Shown: piece by piece, positions 46,255-54,921 of the stretch
How positions within the stretch are numbered: position 1 is the first letter of the stretch
Layout of the letters: each line of letters begins with the position of its first letter
Source of the DNA: Leptobacterium sp964389205
Lineage (GTDB): Bacteria; Bacteroidota; Bacteroidia; Flavobacteriales; Flavobacteriaceae
Length of the DNA stretch: 64,000 nucleotides
Direction of reading: 5' to 3'
NCBI GenBank assembly: GCA_964389205.1
Contig: CAYMDH010000009.1
Coordinates: 1 to 64,000, forward strand
The notes under the pieces: generated by a model
Told to the model about the DNA's origin: nothing
The model's input: only the letters and a program-made list of their open reading frames with translations
Databases searched by the model: none
Translations under genes and position numbers: made by a program

Positions 46255-48603
46255 TTGAATCATTTAGTATCGTATATTAAAAAACATAGAGTAAAGTCGA
46301 TATTTTTGGCATTGCTTCTTATTGCCTATTACTTCTGCTTGCCTAAAACACTTTTTACTACACCTACTTCTACAGTGATAACTGCTAGTAATGGAGAGCT
46401 TTTAGGAGCGCAAATAGCAACAGATGGTCAATGGCGTTTTCCAGAAAGTGATAGTATTCCCGAAAAATTTAAACAATGCATTGTTTATTTCGAAGATCAA
46501 CACTTTTATAAGCACCCAGGTTTTAACCCTGTTTCTATTTTTAAGGCATTAAGAGACAACATAAAATCAGGTAAAAAGGTTCGAGGTGGCAGTACATTAA
46601 CACAACAAGTGATACGCCTTTCCAGAAAAGGAAAAAAACGAACCTATTTTGAAAAGTTTATAGAGCTTATTCAAGCAACGCGATTAGAGTTTAGACATTC
46701 AAAAACAGCAATTTTAAAACTGTATACTTCTCATGCTCCTTTTGGAGGAAACGTAGTAGGTTTGGAGGTGGCTTCATGGCGTTATTTTGGAGTACAACCT
46801 CACCAACTTTCTTGGGCAGAAAATGCAACCCTTGCTGTTTTACCCAACGCACCTAGTTTGATTTATCCAGGTAAGAATCAAGAACGACTATTAAAAAAAC
46901 GAAACCGTTTATTAAAGAAATTAGTAGAAGAAAATATAATAGACGAACTCACCTATACATTGGCAATTAGTGAATCACTCCCTCAAAAACCTTTCCCCTT
47001 GCCTCGAGTAGCTCCTCATTTTTTACAACGAGTAGCTAAAGAATCTAAAGGCACAACTATAAAAACTACCCTTGATAAGCAGCTTCAAAAAAATGTAAAT
47101 ACCATTGTAAAGCAACACCATGAAGTACTTAATCAAAATGAAATTCACAATGCAGCCGTATTGGTTTTAGATATTAAAACAAGAAAAGTAAAAGCATATG
47201 TTGGAAACACACCTACCGATAAAAAGCACCAAAAAGATGTAGATGTTATTAGTGCGGCAAGAAGTACAGGCAGTGTTTTAAAGCCACTTTTATATACAGC
47301 TATGCTAGATGCTGGCGAGTTACTTCCCAATCATTTAGTCGCTGATATTCCAACACAAATAGCAGGCTATAGCCCTCAAAATTATGTAGAACGATATGAT
47401 GGGGCAGTAACCGCAAAAAGAGCGTTGTCTCGATCATTAAATGTTCCTGCGGTTCGGTTGTTACAAAATTATGGGCTGGAACGTTTTAGAGATCAACTAA
47501 AAACATTCACGATTAAGGATATTAATAAAGCATCAGATTATTATGGTCTAACTCTTATTTTAGGAGGTGCAGAAGCTAGCTTGTGGGATTTGTGTAAAAC
47601 CTATGCATCTTTAGGAAGTACCTTAAATCATTTTAATGAAAGTTCTAGCGAGTATTATGCAAAAGAATTTAGCGAACCAATTTATAGAGCTGATGAGGTG
47701 ATAGATTTTGGCAAGAAAACTACAGAAAAAACAATGTTTGATGCGGGGAGTATTTACCTTGCCTTTGAAGCAATGAAAGAAGTAAATAGGCCTGAGGGAA
47801 GTGAAGCCTGGGAATTTTTTGATTCTTCTAAAGAAATTGCCTGGAAAACAGGAACTAGTTTTGGCAATCGAGATGCTTGGGCAATAGGGGTTACCTCAAA
47901 ACATGTTGTAGGAGTCTGGGTTGGCAATGCAGATGGAGAAGGACGTCCAGATTTAACAGGCTTGCAAAGTGCAGCACCTATATTATTTGACGTTTTTGAC
48001 GTACTACCAGACTCAAATTGGTTTTCTACCCCCTATGATGAAATGGTTGAGGTAGAAACCTGTCAAAATAGTGGGTATTTGGCAACAGAAATATGCCCCA
48101 AAGTAACCATGTGGATTTCTAAAAATGGCACCAGAACAAAAGCATGCTCGTATCATCAATTGATACATATGGATGCTCTAAAGCAATTTAGAGTCAATGC
48201 CTCATGTGTAACAACAGATGAGATAAATGATACTGCATGGTTTGTACTCCCTCCCTTAATGGAGTATTATTTTAAAACTACCAACGCTAATTATAAAAGC
48301 CTGCCACCCTATAGAGAAGACTGTAATAAAGGAGTGTTAGCAGCAACTATGGATTTTATCTATCCGAAAGAAAATGGTATTGTAACCTTGGCAAAAGACT
48401 TTGACGGAAAAGAAGGAGCACTGGTTTTAAAATTGGCACACTCTAAACCAGAAACTACTGTTTTTTGGTATTTAGACAATCATTTTCTAGAACAAACTCA
48501 GACTTTTCATGAAGTTGTAATAACCCCCGATAAGGGAAAACATAGTATTACGGCAATAGATGCTTTGGGAAATGAAATTATTCGGGAGATTGAAGTGAGA
48601 TAG
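46255..48603 (+). CDS. pbpC: Penicillin-binding protein 1C
   Basis: 782 aa with one membrane anchor (about 14-30). The glycosyltransferase domain (about 55-235) has E80 in YFEDQHFYKHPGF and GGSTLTQQVIRL. The transpeptidase domain (about 295-560) has the nucleophile S340 in STGSVLKP (S-x-x-K), SRSLNVPAV (S-x-N) and KTGTSFGNRD (K-T-G). The C-terminal BiPBP_C domain (about 690-780) marks it as PBP1C rather than 1A. It polymerises and cross-links peptidoglycan. The start is TTG; no better start exists. No alpha-2-macroglobulin gene is adjacent. Confidence 0.95.
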   Translation: MNHLVSYIKKHRVKSIFLALLLIAYYFCLPKTLFTTPTSTVITASNGELLGAQIATDGQWRFPESDSIPEKFKQCIVYFEDQHFYKHPGFNPVSIFKALRDNIKSGKKVRGGSTLTQQVIRLSRKGKKRTYFEKFIELIQATRLEFRHSKTAILKLYTSHAPFGGNVVGLEVASWRYFGVQPHQLSWAENATLAVLPNAPSLIYPGKNQERLLKKRNRLLKKLVEENIIDELTYTLAISESLPQKPFPLPRVAPHFLQRVAKESKGTTIKTTLDKQLQKNVNTIVKQHHEVLNQNEIHNAAVLVLDIKTRKVKAYVGNTPTDKKHQKDVDVISAARSTGSVLKPLLYTAMLDAGELLPNHLVADIPTQIAGYSPQNYVERYDGAVTAKRALSRSLNVPAVRLLQNYGLERFRDQLKTFTIKDINKASDYYGLTLILGGAEASLWDLCKTYASLGSTLNHFNESSSEYYAKEFSEPIYRADEVIDFGKKTTEKTMFDAGSIYLAFEAMKEVNRPEGSEAWEFFDSSKEIAWKTGTSFGNRDAWAIGVTSKHVVGVWVGNADGEGRPDLTGLQSAAPILFDVFDVLPDSNWFSTPYDEMVEVETCQNSGYLATEICPKVTMWISKNGTRTKACSYHQLIHMDALKQFRVNASCVTTDEINDTAWFVLPPLMEYYFKTTNANYKSLPPYREDCNKGVLAATMDFIYPKENGIVTLAKDFDGKEGALVLKLAHSKPETTVFWYLDNHFLEQTQTFHEVVITPDKGKHSITAIDALGNEIIREIEVR

Positions 48604-48700
48604 TTAACTTTATTTCAATGTTATTTTTTGATTAATATTTTCAAATTAGACGCAACCCTTTTCATAATAGTTACATCTTTAATATAAAAACAAGCCAATA

Positions 48701-49180
48701 ATGAAATACATTTATCCTATTCTATTATTCTTCGCACTTCTTTCTTGTGATAGTTGCCCAGATGGAGTTACTGTAATCTGTGCTGCTTCAGAAAGACAAT
48801 TTCAAATTGAACTTGTAAATGCAGCAGGTGAAAACTTGCTTCTTAACGGAACATTTAACCCTGAAGAGGTACAAATTTTATTTAATGATAGTGGTATTGA
48901 TACATTTTTTCAAGAAGAAGTACCTGATGGAATTTTAACTATTAATTTAGATACTTTTAATAGTAGAGATGGTGTATTTGATGCAATATTTTCTATCGAA
49001 TTAGATGTAAATACTACAGATATATTAGAATTAAATCTCAATAGAGATATAGATGACCCAGATTGTGATGCTTTTTGCACTACTATAACTACAGAAGTGA
49101 ATACAGTTCTCTATAATAGTGAAACAGTTTCTTTTGAAGAAAATGAAGATTCAACGATTAGAATTCAGGTAATACGATAA
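48701..49180 (+). CDS. Small lipoprotein, first of a tandem paralogous pair
   Basis: 159 aa. Lipoprotein signal with lipobox ALLSC (Cys 16). Mature part begins DSCPDG and contains FQIELVNAAGENLLLNGTFNPEEV, which aligns with the next gene's product. Mostly acidic beta strands; several Cys pairs (CDSC, CDAFC). Family unknown. The paralogue follows after 7 bp, showing a recent tandem duplication within one transcript. Confidence 0.75.
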   Translation: MKYIYPILLFFALLSCDSCPDGVTVICAASERQFQIELVNAAGENLLLNGTFNPEEVQILFNDSGIDTFFQEEVPDGILTINLDTFNSRDGVFDAIFSIELDVNTTDILELNLNRDIDDPDCDAFCTTITTEVNTVLYNSETVSFEENEDSTIRIQVIR

Positions 49181-49187
49181 AAAAATC

Positions 49188-49658
49188 ATGAAAATTTTTA
49201 AATACATCTTATTAATATTGGTTTTACCGCTATTGAGTAATTGTGGAAATAATGATGACGATGGTATAGATTGTGCTTTGTTTGACCCTGCTCAACAGCA
49301 ATTTTTTATTGAACTGGTAGATGAACAAGGAAATAATCTTTTTGAAAATGAGACCTTTAACCGGGAGGAGATTTTAATACAATTTAACGGCCTTGAATTT
49401 CCGGGAGTATTTACAGATTTTGAACCTCTCGAAAATTTTATTGTTTTAGAATTTTTTGGAGAACAAGGCGACAATACGTATCAAATTGTACTTTCTGAAA
49501 ATGAAACTGATACTTTGATTCTTAACCTGAGTATTGATAGTCAAATTTGCGGAATACGTTTTTTTAATTTAAACACTGCAACCTACAATGAGCAAGAACA
49601 AAATATCATTCTAGACAATGATATTGTTTTTGGACCTTTAATAAGAGTAGTGCGATAA
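49188..49658 (+). CDS. Small lipoprotein, second of a tandem paralogous pair
   Basis: 156 aa. Lipobox LLSNC (about Cys 19), then an Asn/Asp-rich stalk GNNDDDG. FFIELVDEQGNNLFENETFNREEI corresponds block by block to the upstream gene, as do the ends IRVVR and IQVIR. Function unknown; probably exposed on the cell surface or in the periplasm. Confidence 0.75.
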   Translation: MKIFKYILLILVLPLLSNCGNNDDDGIDCALFDPAQQQFFIELVDEQGNNLFENETFNREEILIQFNGLEFPGVFTDFEPLENFIVLEFFGEQGDNTYQIVLSENETDTLILNLSIDSQICGIRFFNLNTATYNEQEQNIILDNDIVFGPLIRVVR

Positions 49659-49660
49659 AT

Positions 49661-49942
49661 TTAAGAAATATGTAAAATCCTATTTAACGGGATTCTTACC
49701 AATGAATCTAAAATTAACTCTGTATCAGTAACTTTAGATAAAGAGGTTTTGATTTTTTTGATTCCTTGATCATCTATAAATAAAACAGTAGTAGTAGTAT
49801 CTCCTAAATTAGCCATGCGTATAATACGCTTTAGCGTAAGACTTCGAGTAACTTGCTCTTTGATGGATGATAAAACGTCTTCCTTTGGAAATGTCAACGA
49901 TTTTATCTGTTCATTTTTTATAGTAGATATACTAGAATACAA
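49661..49942 (-). CDS. Small soluble protein, paralogue of the 50.1-kb gene
   Basis: 93 aa, no signal. FPKEDVL, LTLKRIIRMANLGD, TVLFIDDQGIKKIKTSLSKVTD and IPLNRILHIS align with the neighbouring 96-aa protein over nearly full length. The folding looks like a small beta barrel with one helix (PH- or SH3-like at best). The stop lies 2 bp from the convergent lipoprotein gene's stop. No known family. Confidence 0.7.
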   Translation of the reverse strand: MYSSISTIKNEQIKSLTFPKEDVLSSIKEQVTRSLTLKRIIRMANLGDTTTTVLFIDDQGIKKIKTSLSKVTDTELILDSLVRIPLNRILHIS

Positions 49943-50090
49943 TAGTGATGGTGTTAGCGTTGAGTAATATAGTAGTTATTTTAAGAATTACTTACATTAT
50001 TTATCAATATTTTAACTTTTTAATGATAATTAAAGAATGTAATATGCCAAATTATTACTTAATCTTTATTCCTAAAATTACAGATGTTGT

Positions 50091-50381
50091 TTAAGAGACA
50101 CTAAGAATACGTTTTAATGGAATCACTGTAGATTGCTTTAATATTACAGAACTATCTGTTACTCCCCAAACAGTTGTCTCTACCTTTTTAAACCCACTAT
50201 TATCTACAAATAAGATATTTACTTTTTGACGCTCTAAATTTCCTAGACTCATTGCTCTTTTTAAAGCTTGACATCTACTATTTTGATCTCTTTTTAAAAG
50301 TAATACTTCATTTTTAGGAAACTTAAAATTTCTTATTTGTTCTTTTTCTATTTGATGTATGCTGGTGTCTTTATTAATCAT
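50091..50381 (-). CDS. Small soluble protein, paralogue of the 49.7-kb gene
   Basis: 96 aa. Shares FPKNEVL, ALKRAMSLGNLER, NILFVDNSGFKKVETTVWGVTD and IPLKRILSVS with its neighbour. The basic helix ALKRAMSLGNL and the repeat of V-F-V-D-x-x-G could fit nucleic-acid or peptide binding; this is a guess. The 148-bp gap between the two genes suggests separate promoters. Confidence 0.7.
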   Translation of the reverse strand: MINKDTSIHQIEKEQIRNFKFPKNEVLLLKRDQNSRCQALKRAMSLGNLERQKVNILFVDNSGFKKVETTVWGVTDSSVILKQSTVIPLKRILSVS

Positions 50382-50502
50382 AACTTATAAATTTTAATTG
50401 TTATATCTATAAGATAAGTAGTAATATTGATACGTTAATTACAACAATGAGCATTATTTTAACTAAATTCTTTAGTTAATTAACATATCTATCACGAATT
50501 AT

Positions 50503-51000
50503 TTAACGTAAAGAGAAACCTTTTCCAGCCCACCAAGGATGAATTTCTATAGCTAGCCTACCTGATATAACCATAGGATCCATATTTGCTAAACTATCTG
50601 CCATTTGCAATGTAGGAGTATTATAAATAGTGATTCCTCTAATATCTCCATTATCTCCAAAAGGACCGGAGAGATCTGCATAACCTTCTTCATACATTCT
50701 CCCTAAATACGCAAGATGCAAAGCTTGTAAACTGTCTGCTGTTGTCTTACTTTGATTTCTATTAGGCCCACTTTTTAAGAATGCAATAAAATATTGTTGC
50801 ATAATAATAGTATCTCCAGACTTTTCATCAACATAATCAAAAATTTGAAATCCTTTTTCTTGAAGCTCTTTTTTTAAGGAAGCAACAGATTGTTTTGTAT
50901 TTTCATGAATAGTCACTTCGGGATTATTTTCTTTTTGATTGCAAGAAATAATGACTATTGTTAAAATAAGAACGCAAAATAGAATACTAAACTTTTTCAT
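50503..51000 (-). CDS. Lipoprotein with a YCII-like domain
   Basis: 165 aa. Lipobox VIISC (Cys 20). From about 65 a YCII-like fold: MQQYFIAFLKSGPNRNQ, LQALHLAYLGRMYEEGYADLSGPFGDNGDIRGITIYN, then DSLANMDPMVISGRLAIEIHPWW, the usual end. The His in LHLAYL and the Asp in SGPFGD correspond to the family's proposed active pair. Membrane-anchored versions have no known substrate. Confidence 0.8.
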   Translation of the reverse strand: MKKFSILFCVLILTIVIISCNQKENNPEVTIHENTKQSVASLKKELQEKGFQIFDYVDEKSGDTIIMQQYFIAFLKSGPNRNQSKTTADSLQALHLAYLGRMYEEGYADLSGPFGDNGDIRGITIYNTPTLQMADSLANMDPMVISGRLAIEIHPWWAGKGFSLR

Positions 51001-51035
51001 GATACATTATTATAAGGATGATTTAGTAACTAAAA

Positions 51036-51503
51036 TTACCAATTTTTAAATGGATGGTTACTCAATTGAGAATTATAATAGGCTATATTTCCTGTAACTT
51101 CTTTTCCTAACCATTTTGGGGTTGGGAAACTTTCTTTCTCATTAGATAATTCTACTTCTGCAAGTATTAGCCCTTCATTAGCTCCTAGAAATTCGTCAAT
51201 TTCAAAAACAAAAGCTCCTTTTTCTACCTCGTAACGATCTTTTTCAACAATGGTTTCTTTACAAAGCTCTAAGAGTTGCATTGCTTCCTTAATGGGTATT
51301 TCTTTTTCCCATTCATACCTACTGGTTCCTTCTAAATTAGATTTCCCTTTAACCGTAATATAACCAGACTCCCCTTTAATTCTAATTCTAACAGTTCTTT
51401 CGGGGTCAGTACTTAAAAACCCTTGTGATATGCTGGTTTTTGAACGAGCTTCTAATCTGTAATCATTTGATGTTACCAGAAATTTTCTTTCTATTTCTAT
51501 CAT
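51036..51503 (-). CDS. CYTH domain protein
   Basis: 155 aa, a complete CYTH (triphosphate tunnel) domain. It begins with the diagnostic IEIERKFLV (E-x-E-x-K), continues RIRIKGESGYITVKG and ends AEVELSNEKES. CYTH proteins bind triphosphates and a divalent metal; bacterial members of this length are often tripolyphosphatases. It starts 7 bp after the NAD(P)-binding gene upstream, forming a two-gene operon. Confidence 0.92.
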   Translation of the reverse strand: MIEIERKFLVTSNDYRLEARSKTSISQGFLSTDPERTVRIRIKGESGYITVKGKSNLEGTSRYEWEKEIPIKEAMQLLELCKETIVEKDRYEVEKGAFVFEIDEFLGANEGLILAEVELSNEKESFPTPKWLGKEVTGNIAYYNSQLSNHPFKNW

Positions 51504-51510
51504 TTTTAAT

Positions 51511-52173
51511 TTAAATGGAATTTGCTATTTTTTGAATTTTGTCTGAAGGAATTCTAGTTTCATGTAATTTATTGTTTGCAAGCCAAATCATCACCTTACT
51601 AATTTTTTCTGGATGAATAGATCTATATTTTTTAAATGCACCTACAAAAAAGAGATTAAATACAAACATGAATTTTTTACCAAACCATTCTCCTATTCTT
51701 TTTTCATTGCGTTTCCCAGCAATTAAAGAAGGTTGTAATAAATGTGTTTTAGAGATTTGTTCTTTTAATATTGCGTTTTCCATTTCTCCTTTAACTTTAT
51801 TGTAGAAAATTTTGCTGGTATTACTAGCTCCCAATGCAGATACAACGATAAGTGTTTTAATAGCATTTGCTTTACATAATTTAGCAGCTGTAACCGGAAT
51901 TCCATAATCAATGGCGCGGTACTTTTCTTTATCGGGTGTTTTTGCTGCGGTAGTTCCTATGCAGCAAAAAACTTCATTGCCATGAAATAAGTTTGCATAC
52001 TTTTTTAACATTAGCAAATCTATAATATGTTCTTCAATTTTTGGATCTGATATGTTAAGTGACGTTCTAGAAAACAGCTTGATTTTTTTATAGCGATTGT
52101 CTGCAATTAATTTTTTGAGAACCAATCCGCCAGTGAGGCCTGTAGCTCCTAATATAGTGGCTTCCTTATCCAT
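51511..52173 (-). CDS. NAD(P)-binding Rossmann protein, HTATIP2-like
   Basis: 220 aa. N-terminal nucleotide motif ATILGATGLTGGLVLKKL (G-x-x-G-x-x-G), then EVFCCIGTTAAKTPDKEKYRAIDYG and LIVVSALGAS; this set is characteristic of atypical SDRs in the HTATIP2/TIP30 group. The enzymatic activity is undefined. It precedes the CYTH gene on the same strand and diverges from the Pol IV gene. Confidence 0.85.
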   Translation of the reverse strand: MDKEATILGATGLTGGLVLKKLIADNRYKKIKLFSRTSLNISDPKIEEHIIDLLMLKKYANLFHGNEVFCCIGTTAAKTPDKEKYRAIDYGIPVTAAKLCKANAIKTLIVVSALGASNTSKIFYNKVKGEMENAILKEQISKTHLLQPSLIAGKRNEKRIGEWFGKKFMFVFNLFFVGAFKKYRSIHPEKISKVMIWLANNKLHETRIPSDKIQKIANSI

Positions 52174-52375
52174 TTATAATGATTTTTGATTGAACTCATT
52201 TAAATTTTTACAAATTGGCTAAAAAATTGTTTTTTTACCCATATCTCATCTTTTTCTTGCTGTGTAGCACTGCTATGAAGCTTAAAAAAGCCTTTATCTG
52301 GGCAGAAAAAAACTAATTCTCGCTTTAATCCAAAAAGTTTAAATGAGCTCATTAAATATATACTAATTTTACCAT

Positions 52376-53482
52376 ATGGATGAAGAACTGCCTTTGCGGA
52401 AAATAATTCATGTAGATATGGATGCTTTTTACGCTTCTGTAGAACAAATGGATAACCCAGAATTAAGAGGTAAGGCCATTGCTGTTGGGGGGGGAGAAAC
52501 CAGAGGAGTTGTTTCTGCAGCCAGTTATGAAGCAAGAAAATTTGGAGTTCATAGTGCTATGAGTGGCGCATTGGCAAAAAAAAGATGTCCAGAGCTTATT
52601 TTTGTACGCACACGTTTTGATCGTTATCGAGAGATATCAAAACAAATTAGAGCAATCTTCTATGATTACACAGATCTGGTAGAACCCCTTTCTTTAGATG
52701 AAGCATATTTAGATGTTACTCAAAACAAAAAGGGAAACCCTTCGGCAACACTTTTAGCCGAAGAAATACGACAACGTATTTTTAAAGAAGTTGGAATTAC
52801 AGCTTCAGCAGGAATATCTATTAATAAATTTATTGCCAAAGTAGCGAGTGATTATAATAAACCCAATGGCCAAAAAACAGTAAATCCAGAAGAGGTTTTA
52901 GATTTTCTTGAGAATTTAGAAATTAGAAAATTTTATGGTGTCGGGAAAGTGACTGCAAAGAAGATGTATACGTTAGGAATCTTTACAGGTAAAGATTTAA
53001 AGGGAAAAAGCTTAGCATTTTTGGATACGAATTTTGGAAAAAGTGGTTCTTTCTATTATCATGTCGTAAGAGGAATACATAAAAGCGAAGTAAAACCAAA
53101 TAGAATTCCAAAATCTGTTGCCGCAGAGCGTACATTTAGAGATAATCTAACAAGTGAAATTTTTATGGTTGAAAAATTAGAGCGTATTTCAACCGAATTG
53201 GCAAAACGATTAAACAAGTATCAGATATCAGGAAAAACAATAACATTAAAAATAAAATATAGCGATTTTACACTTCAAACTCGTAGCAAAACATTGCATT
53301 ATTTTGTTTCCGATAAGAGTTTAATTTTGGAAACAGCAAAAGAACTTCTCTATCAAGAAAAAATGCATAATTCTGTTCGGTTGTTAGGAATTTCTTTAGC
53401 AAACCTTAATACAGCTGTTACAAAAGATAAGAAAGAGCTTCCTGAAAAATCAATTTCTGTACAGCTGAAATTCGAATTTTGA
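52376..53482 (+). CDS. dinB: DNA polymerase IV
   Basis: 368 aa, Y-family translesion polymerase. Motifs: IIHVDMDAFYASVEQ (metal-binding Asp), SYEARKFGVHSAM, PLSLDEAYLDV (Asp-Glu pair) and the HhH text FYGVGKVTAKKM. A little-finger domain covers about 240-350. It copies damaged DNA with low fidelity. A G8 run (52487-52494) encodes the glycines of AVGGGETRG; slippage there would end the protein after about 40 residues. No beta-clamp motif was positively placed. Confidence 0.95.
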   Translation: MDEELPLRKIIHVDMDAFYASVEQMDNPELRGKAIAVGGGETRGVVSAASYEARKFGVHSAMSGALAKKRCPELIFVRTRFDRYREISKQIRAIFYDYTDLVEPLSLDEAYLDVTQNKKGNPSATLLAEEIRQRIFKEVGITASAGISINKFIAKVASDYNKPNGQKTVNPEEVLDFLENLEIRKFYGVGKVTAKKMYTLGIFTGKDLKGKSLAFLDTNFGKSGSFYYHVVRGIHKSEVKPNRIPKSVAAERTFRDNLTSEIFMVEKLERISTELAKRLNKYQISGKTITLKIKYSDFTLQTRSKTLHYFVSDKSLILETAKELLYQEKMHNSVRLLGISLANLNTAVTKDKKELPEKSISVQLKFEF

Positions 53483-53620
53483 TATTTTTTTCGTTTAAGT
53501 TAAAATGAGTCTAAGCCTATAATTCTTCAGGTTTTTTTAAACAAAAAGGTTAATTTTTTTCATTTAAAAGATTTTGGAAATTAATCTTGTATTTTAGAAT
53601 TTTAAACTTAAAAGGTTCGT

Positions 53621-54133
53621 ATGGAAGAATTGAAAGAATACGACAAAGCAGCGAAACGATTTTACAGTAAAAATAGCATTAAGAAATCACCATTAATGTC
53701 ATGGGATATCTACAGTGAGCATCTAAATAAATTGACATATCTTTCTAAAGATGTTGTACAATTAAATAAAATGGCTGTAGATTGGAAACAGTCTTGGGAT
53801 TTTAAAAGTGAATTACAAGAAAAAGGAAAGGTTATTATTTTAACAGATACTTCTTTAAAAATAGTGTATACAACCTCTAATATGAATACACTTAATGGAT
53901 ATTCTATGGATCAAGTTGTTGGACATTCTCCCAAGATATTTCAAGGGGAAAAAACATGTACAACTACCTCGACATACATACGAAATGCCATTGAACAGCA
54001 ACAACCGTTTAAGGCTAAAGTTTTAAATTATAAAAAAGATGGGTCTATTTATTTTTGCACCATTAACGGGTATCCTATCCATGATAAAAAAGGAAAACTC
54101 ATAAACTTTATTGCCTTTGAAAGTGAAGCTTAA
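53621..54133 (+). CDS. Single PAS-domain protein
   Basis: 170 aa. Residues about 60-168 form one PAS domain: KVIILTDTSLKIVYTTSNMNTLNGYSMDQVVGHSPKIFQ is the standard PAS text, followed by PFKAKVLNYKKDGSIYFCTINGYPI. The LOV photo-active Cys motif N-C-R-F is absent (SPKIFQ), so it is not a LOV domain. There is no kinase or output domain; it may bind a small molecule and act on a partner protein. Single-gene unit. Confidence 0.88.
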   Translation: MEELKEYDKAAKRFYSKNSIKKSPLMSWDIYSEHLNKLTYLSKDVVQLNKMAVDWKQSWDFKSELQEKGKVIILTDTSLKIVYTTSNMNTLNGYSMDQVVGHSPKIFQGEKTCTTTSTYIRNAIEQQQPFKAKVLNYKKDGSIYFCTINGYPIHDKKGKLINFIAFESEA

Positions 54134-54141
54134 TGACTAGT

Positions 54142-54828
54142 CTATTCAGAAATACGTCTTAACTCTTTAACAAAAACCCATTTTTCATTTTCTTTAATAT
54201 ATAAATTATTCCATTCTTCATATATAGAAGCCATATGAGTTACCATAGAATCTAACGATTTATTGAATACTAAATAATTTACTTTTAGTGGTAAACTATA
54301 ATAATTAAGATTTGTATGGTGACTTTCCAGTATCACTCTAGCATTGGAAAGGCTTCTTTTTTTATTTAATGACCCAAAACCATACTTTAATCGCCCAAAT
54401 ACTTTTCTTTTATATTTATCTTTAAGGATTAAGAACTTTAAATCATTATGGTGACACTTAGCTTTTATTTGAAATAATGAATCTTTGAAAATACTTTTTT
54501 GATGATGATAAGCTGGTGAAAAATCAGATTTTTTTAAGTTCTCTGCATATATTACTTTAACATTCTTTTGAAGAATCTGATATTTTAACTTAGGAAATTC
54601 AGTTTTTAAATATTGACTTTTTTTAGCTTGATTATTACAAAATTCTATTTCAATAATATCTCGAATGGCTTTTTCTATAGCTGTATTTGACTCTTGAGAA
54701 GATATAACTTCTGTTTCTGCTTCCCATTCACTATAAAATTTTTCTATTCTTTTTTCTTTAATAGTTTTACAGGAAGGCAATAAAACAAAAATTAGAATAG
54801 CTAAAATAAAAGCTTTTAAGCTTTTTAT
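54142..54828 (-). CDS. Lipoprotein of unknown function, apparent ATA start
   Basis: 228 aa if read from the ATA at 54828. That codon is followed by KSLKAFILAILIFVLLPSC, a perfect lipoprotein signal (Cys about 20), and no ATG, GTG or TTG precedes it in frame before a stop. Starting at the first TTG (54780) would leave a useless PSC stub. So either ATA is the start, or an ATG was mutated. The mature part is Lys-rich with KEKRIEKFYSEWEAETEV; family not recognised. Single gene. Confidence 0.65.
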   Translation of the reverse strand: MKSLKAFILAILIFVLLPSCKTIKEKRIEKFYSEWEAETEVISSQESNTAIEKAIRDIIEIEFCNNQAKKSQYLKTEFPKLKYQILQKNVKVIYAENLKKSDFSPAYHHQKSIFKDSLFQIKAKCHHNDLKFLILKDKYKRKVFGRLKYGFGSLNKKRSLSNARVILESHHTNLNYYSLPLKVNYLVFNKSLDSMVTHMASIYEEWNNLYIKENEKWVFVKELRRISE

Positions 54829-54921
54829 TTTATATGGATATTTGAAAATATTAATAATCTATTTTTCTGTTTTTACGATAAAAAATATAATTACCTATTT
54901 AGTGATAGATACATTCAACCT

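Noticed and set aside
52200..52535. 111-codon frame on the minus strand over the start of dinB
   Set aside because: It overlaps the motif-rich N-terminus of Pol IV and shows no family features.
53621..54133. LOV photoreceptor
   Set aside because: The flavin-binding Cys motif is absent; only a generic PAS domain is supported.
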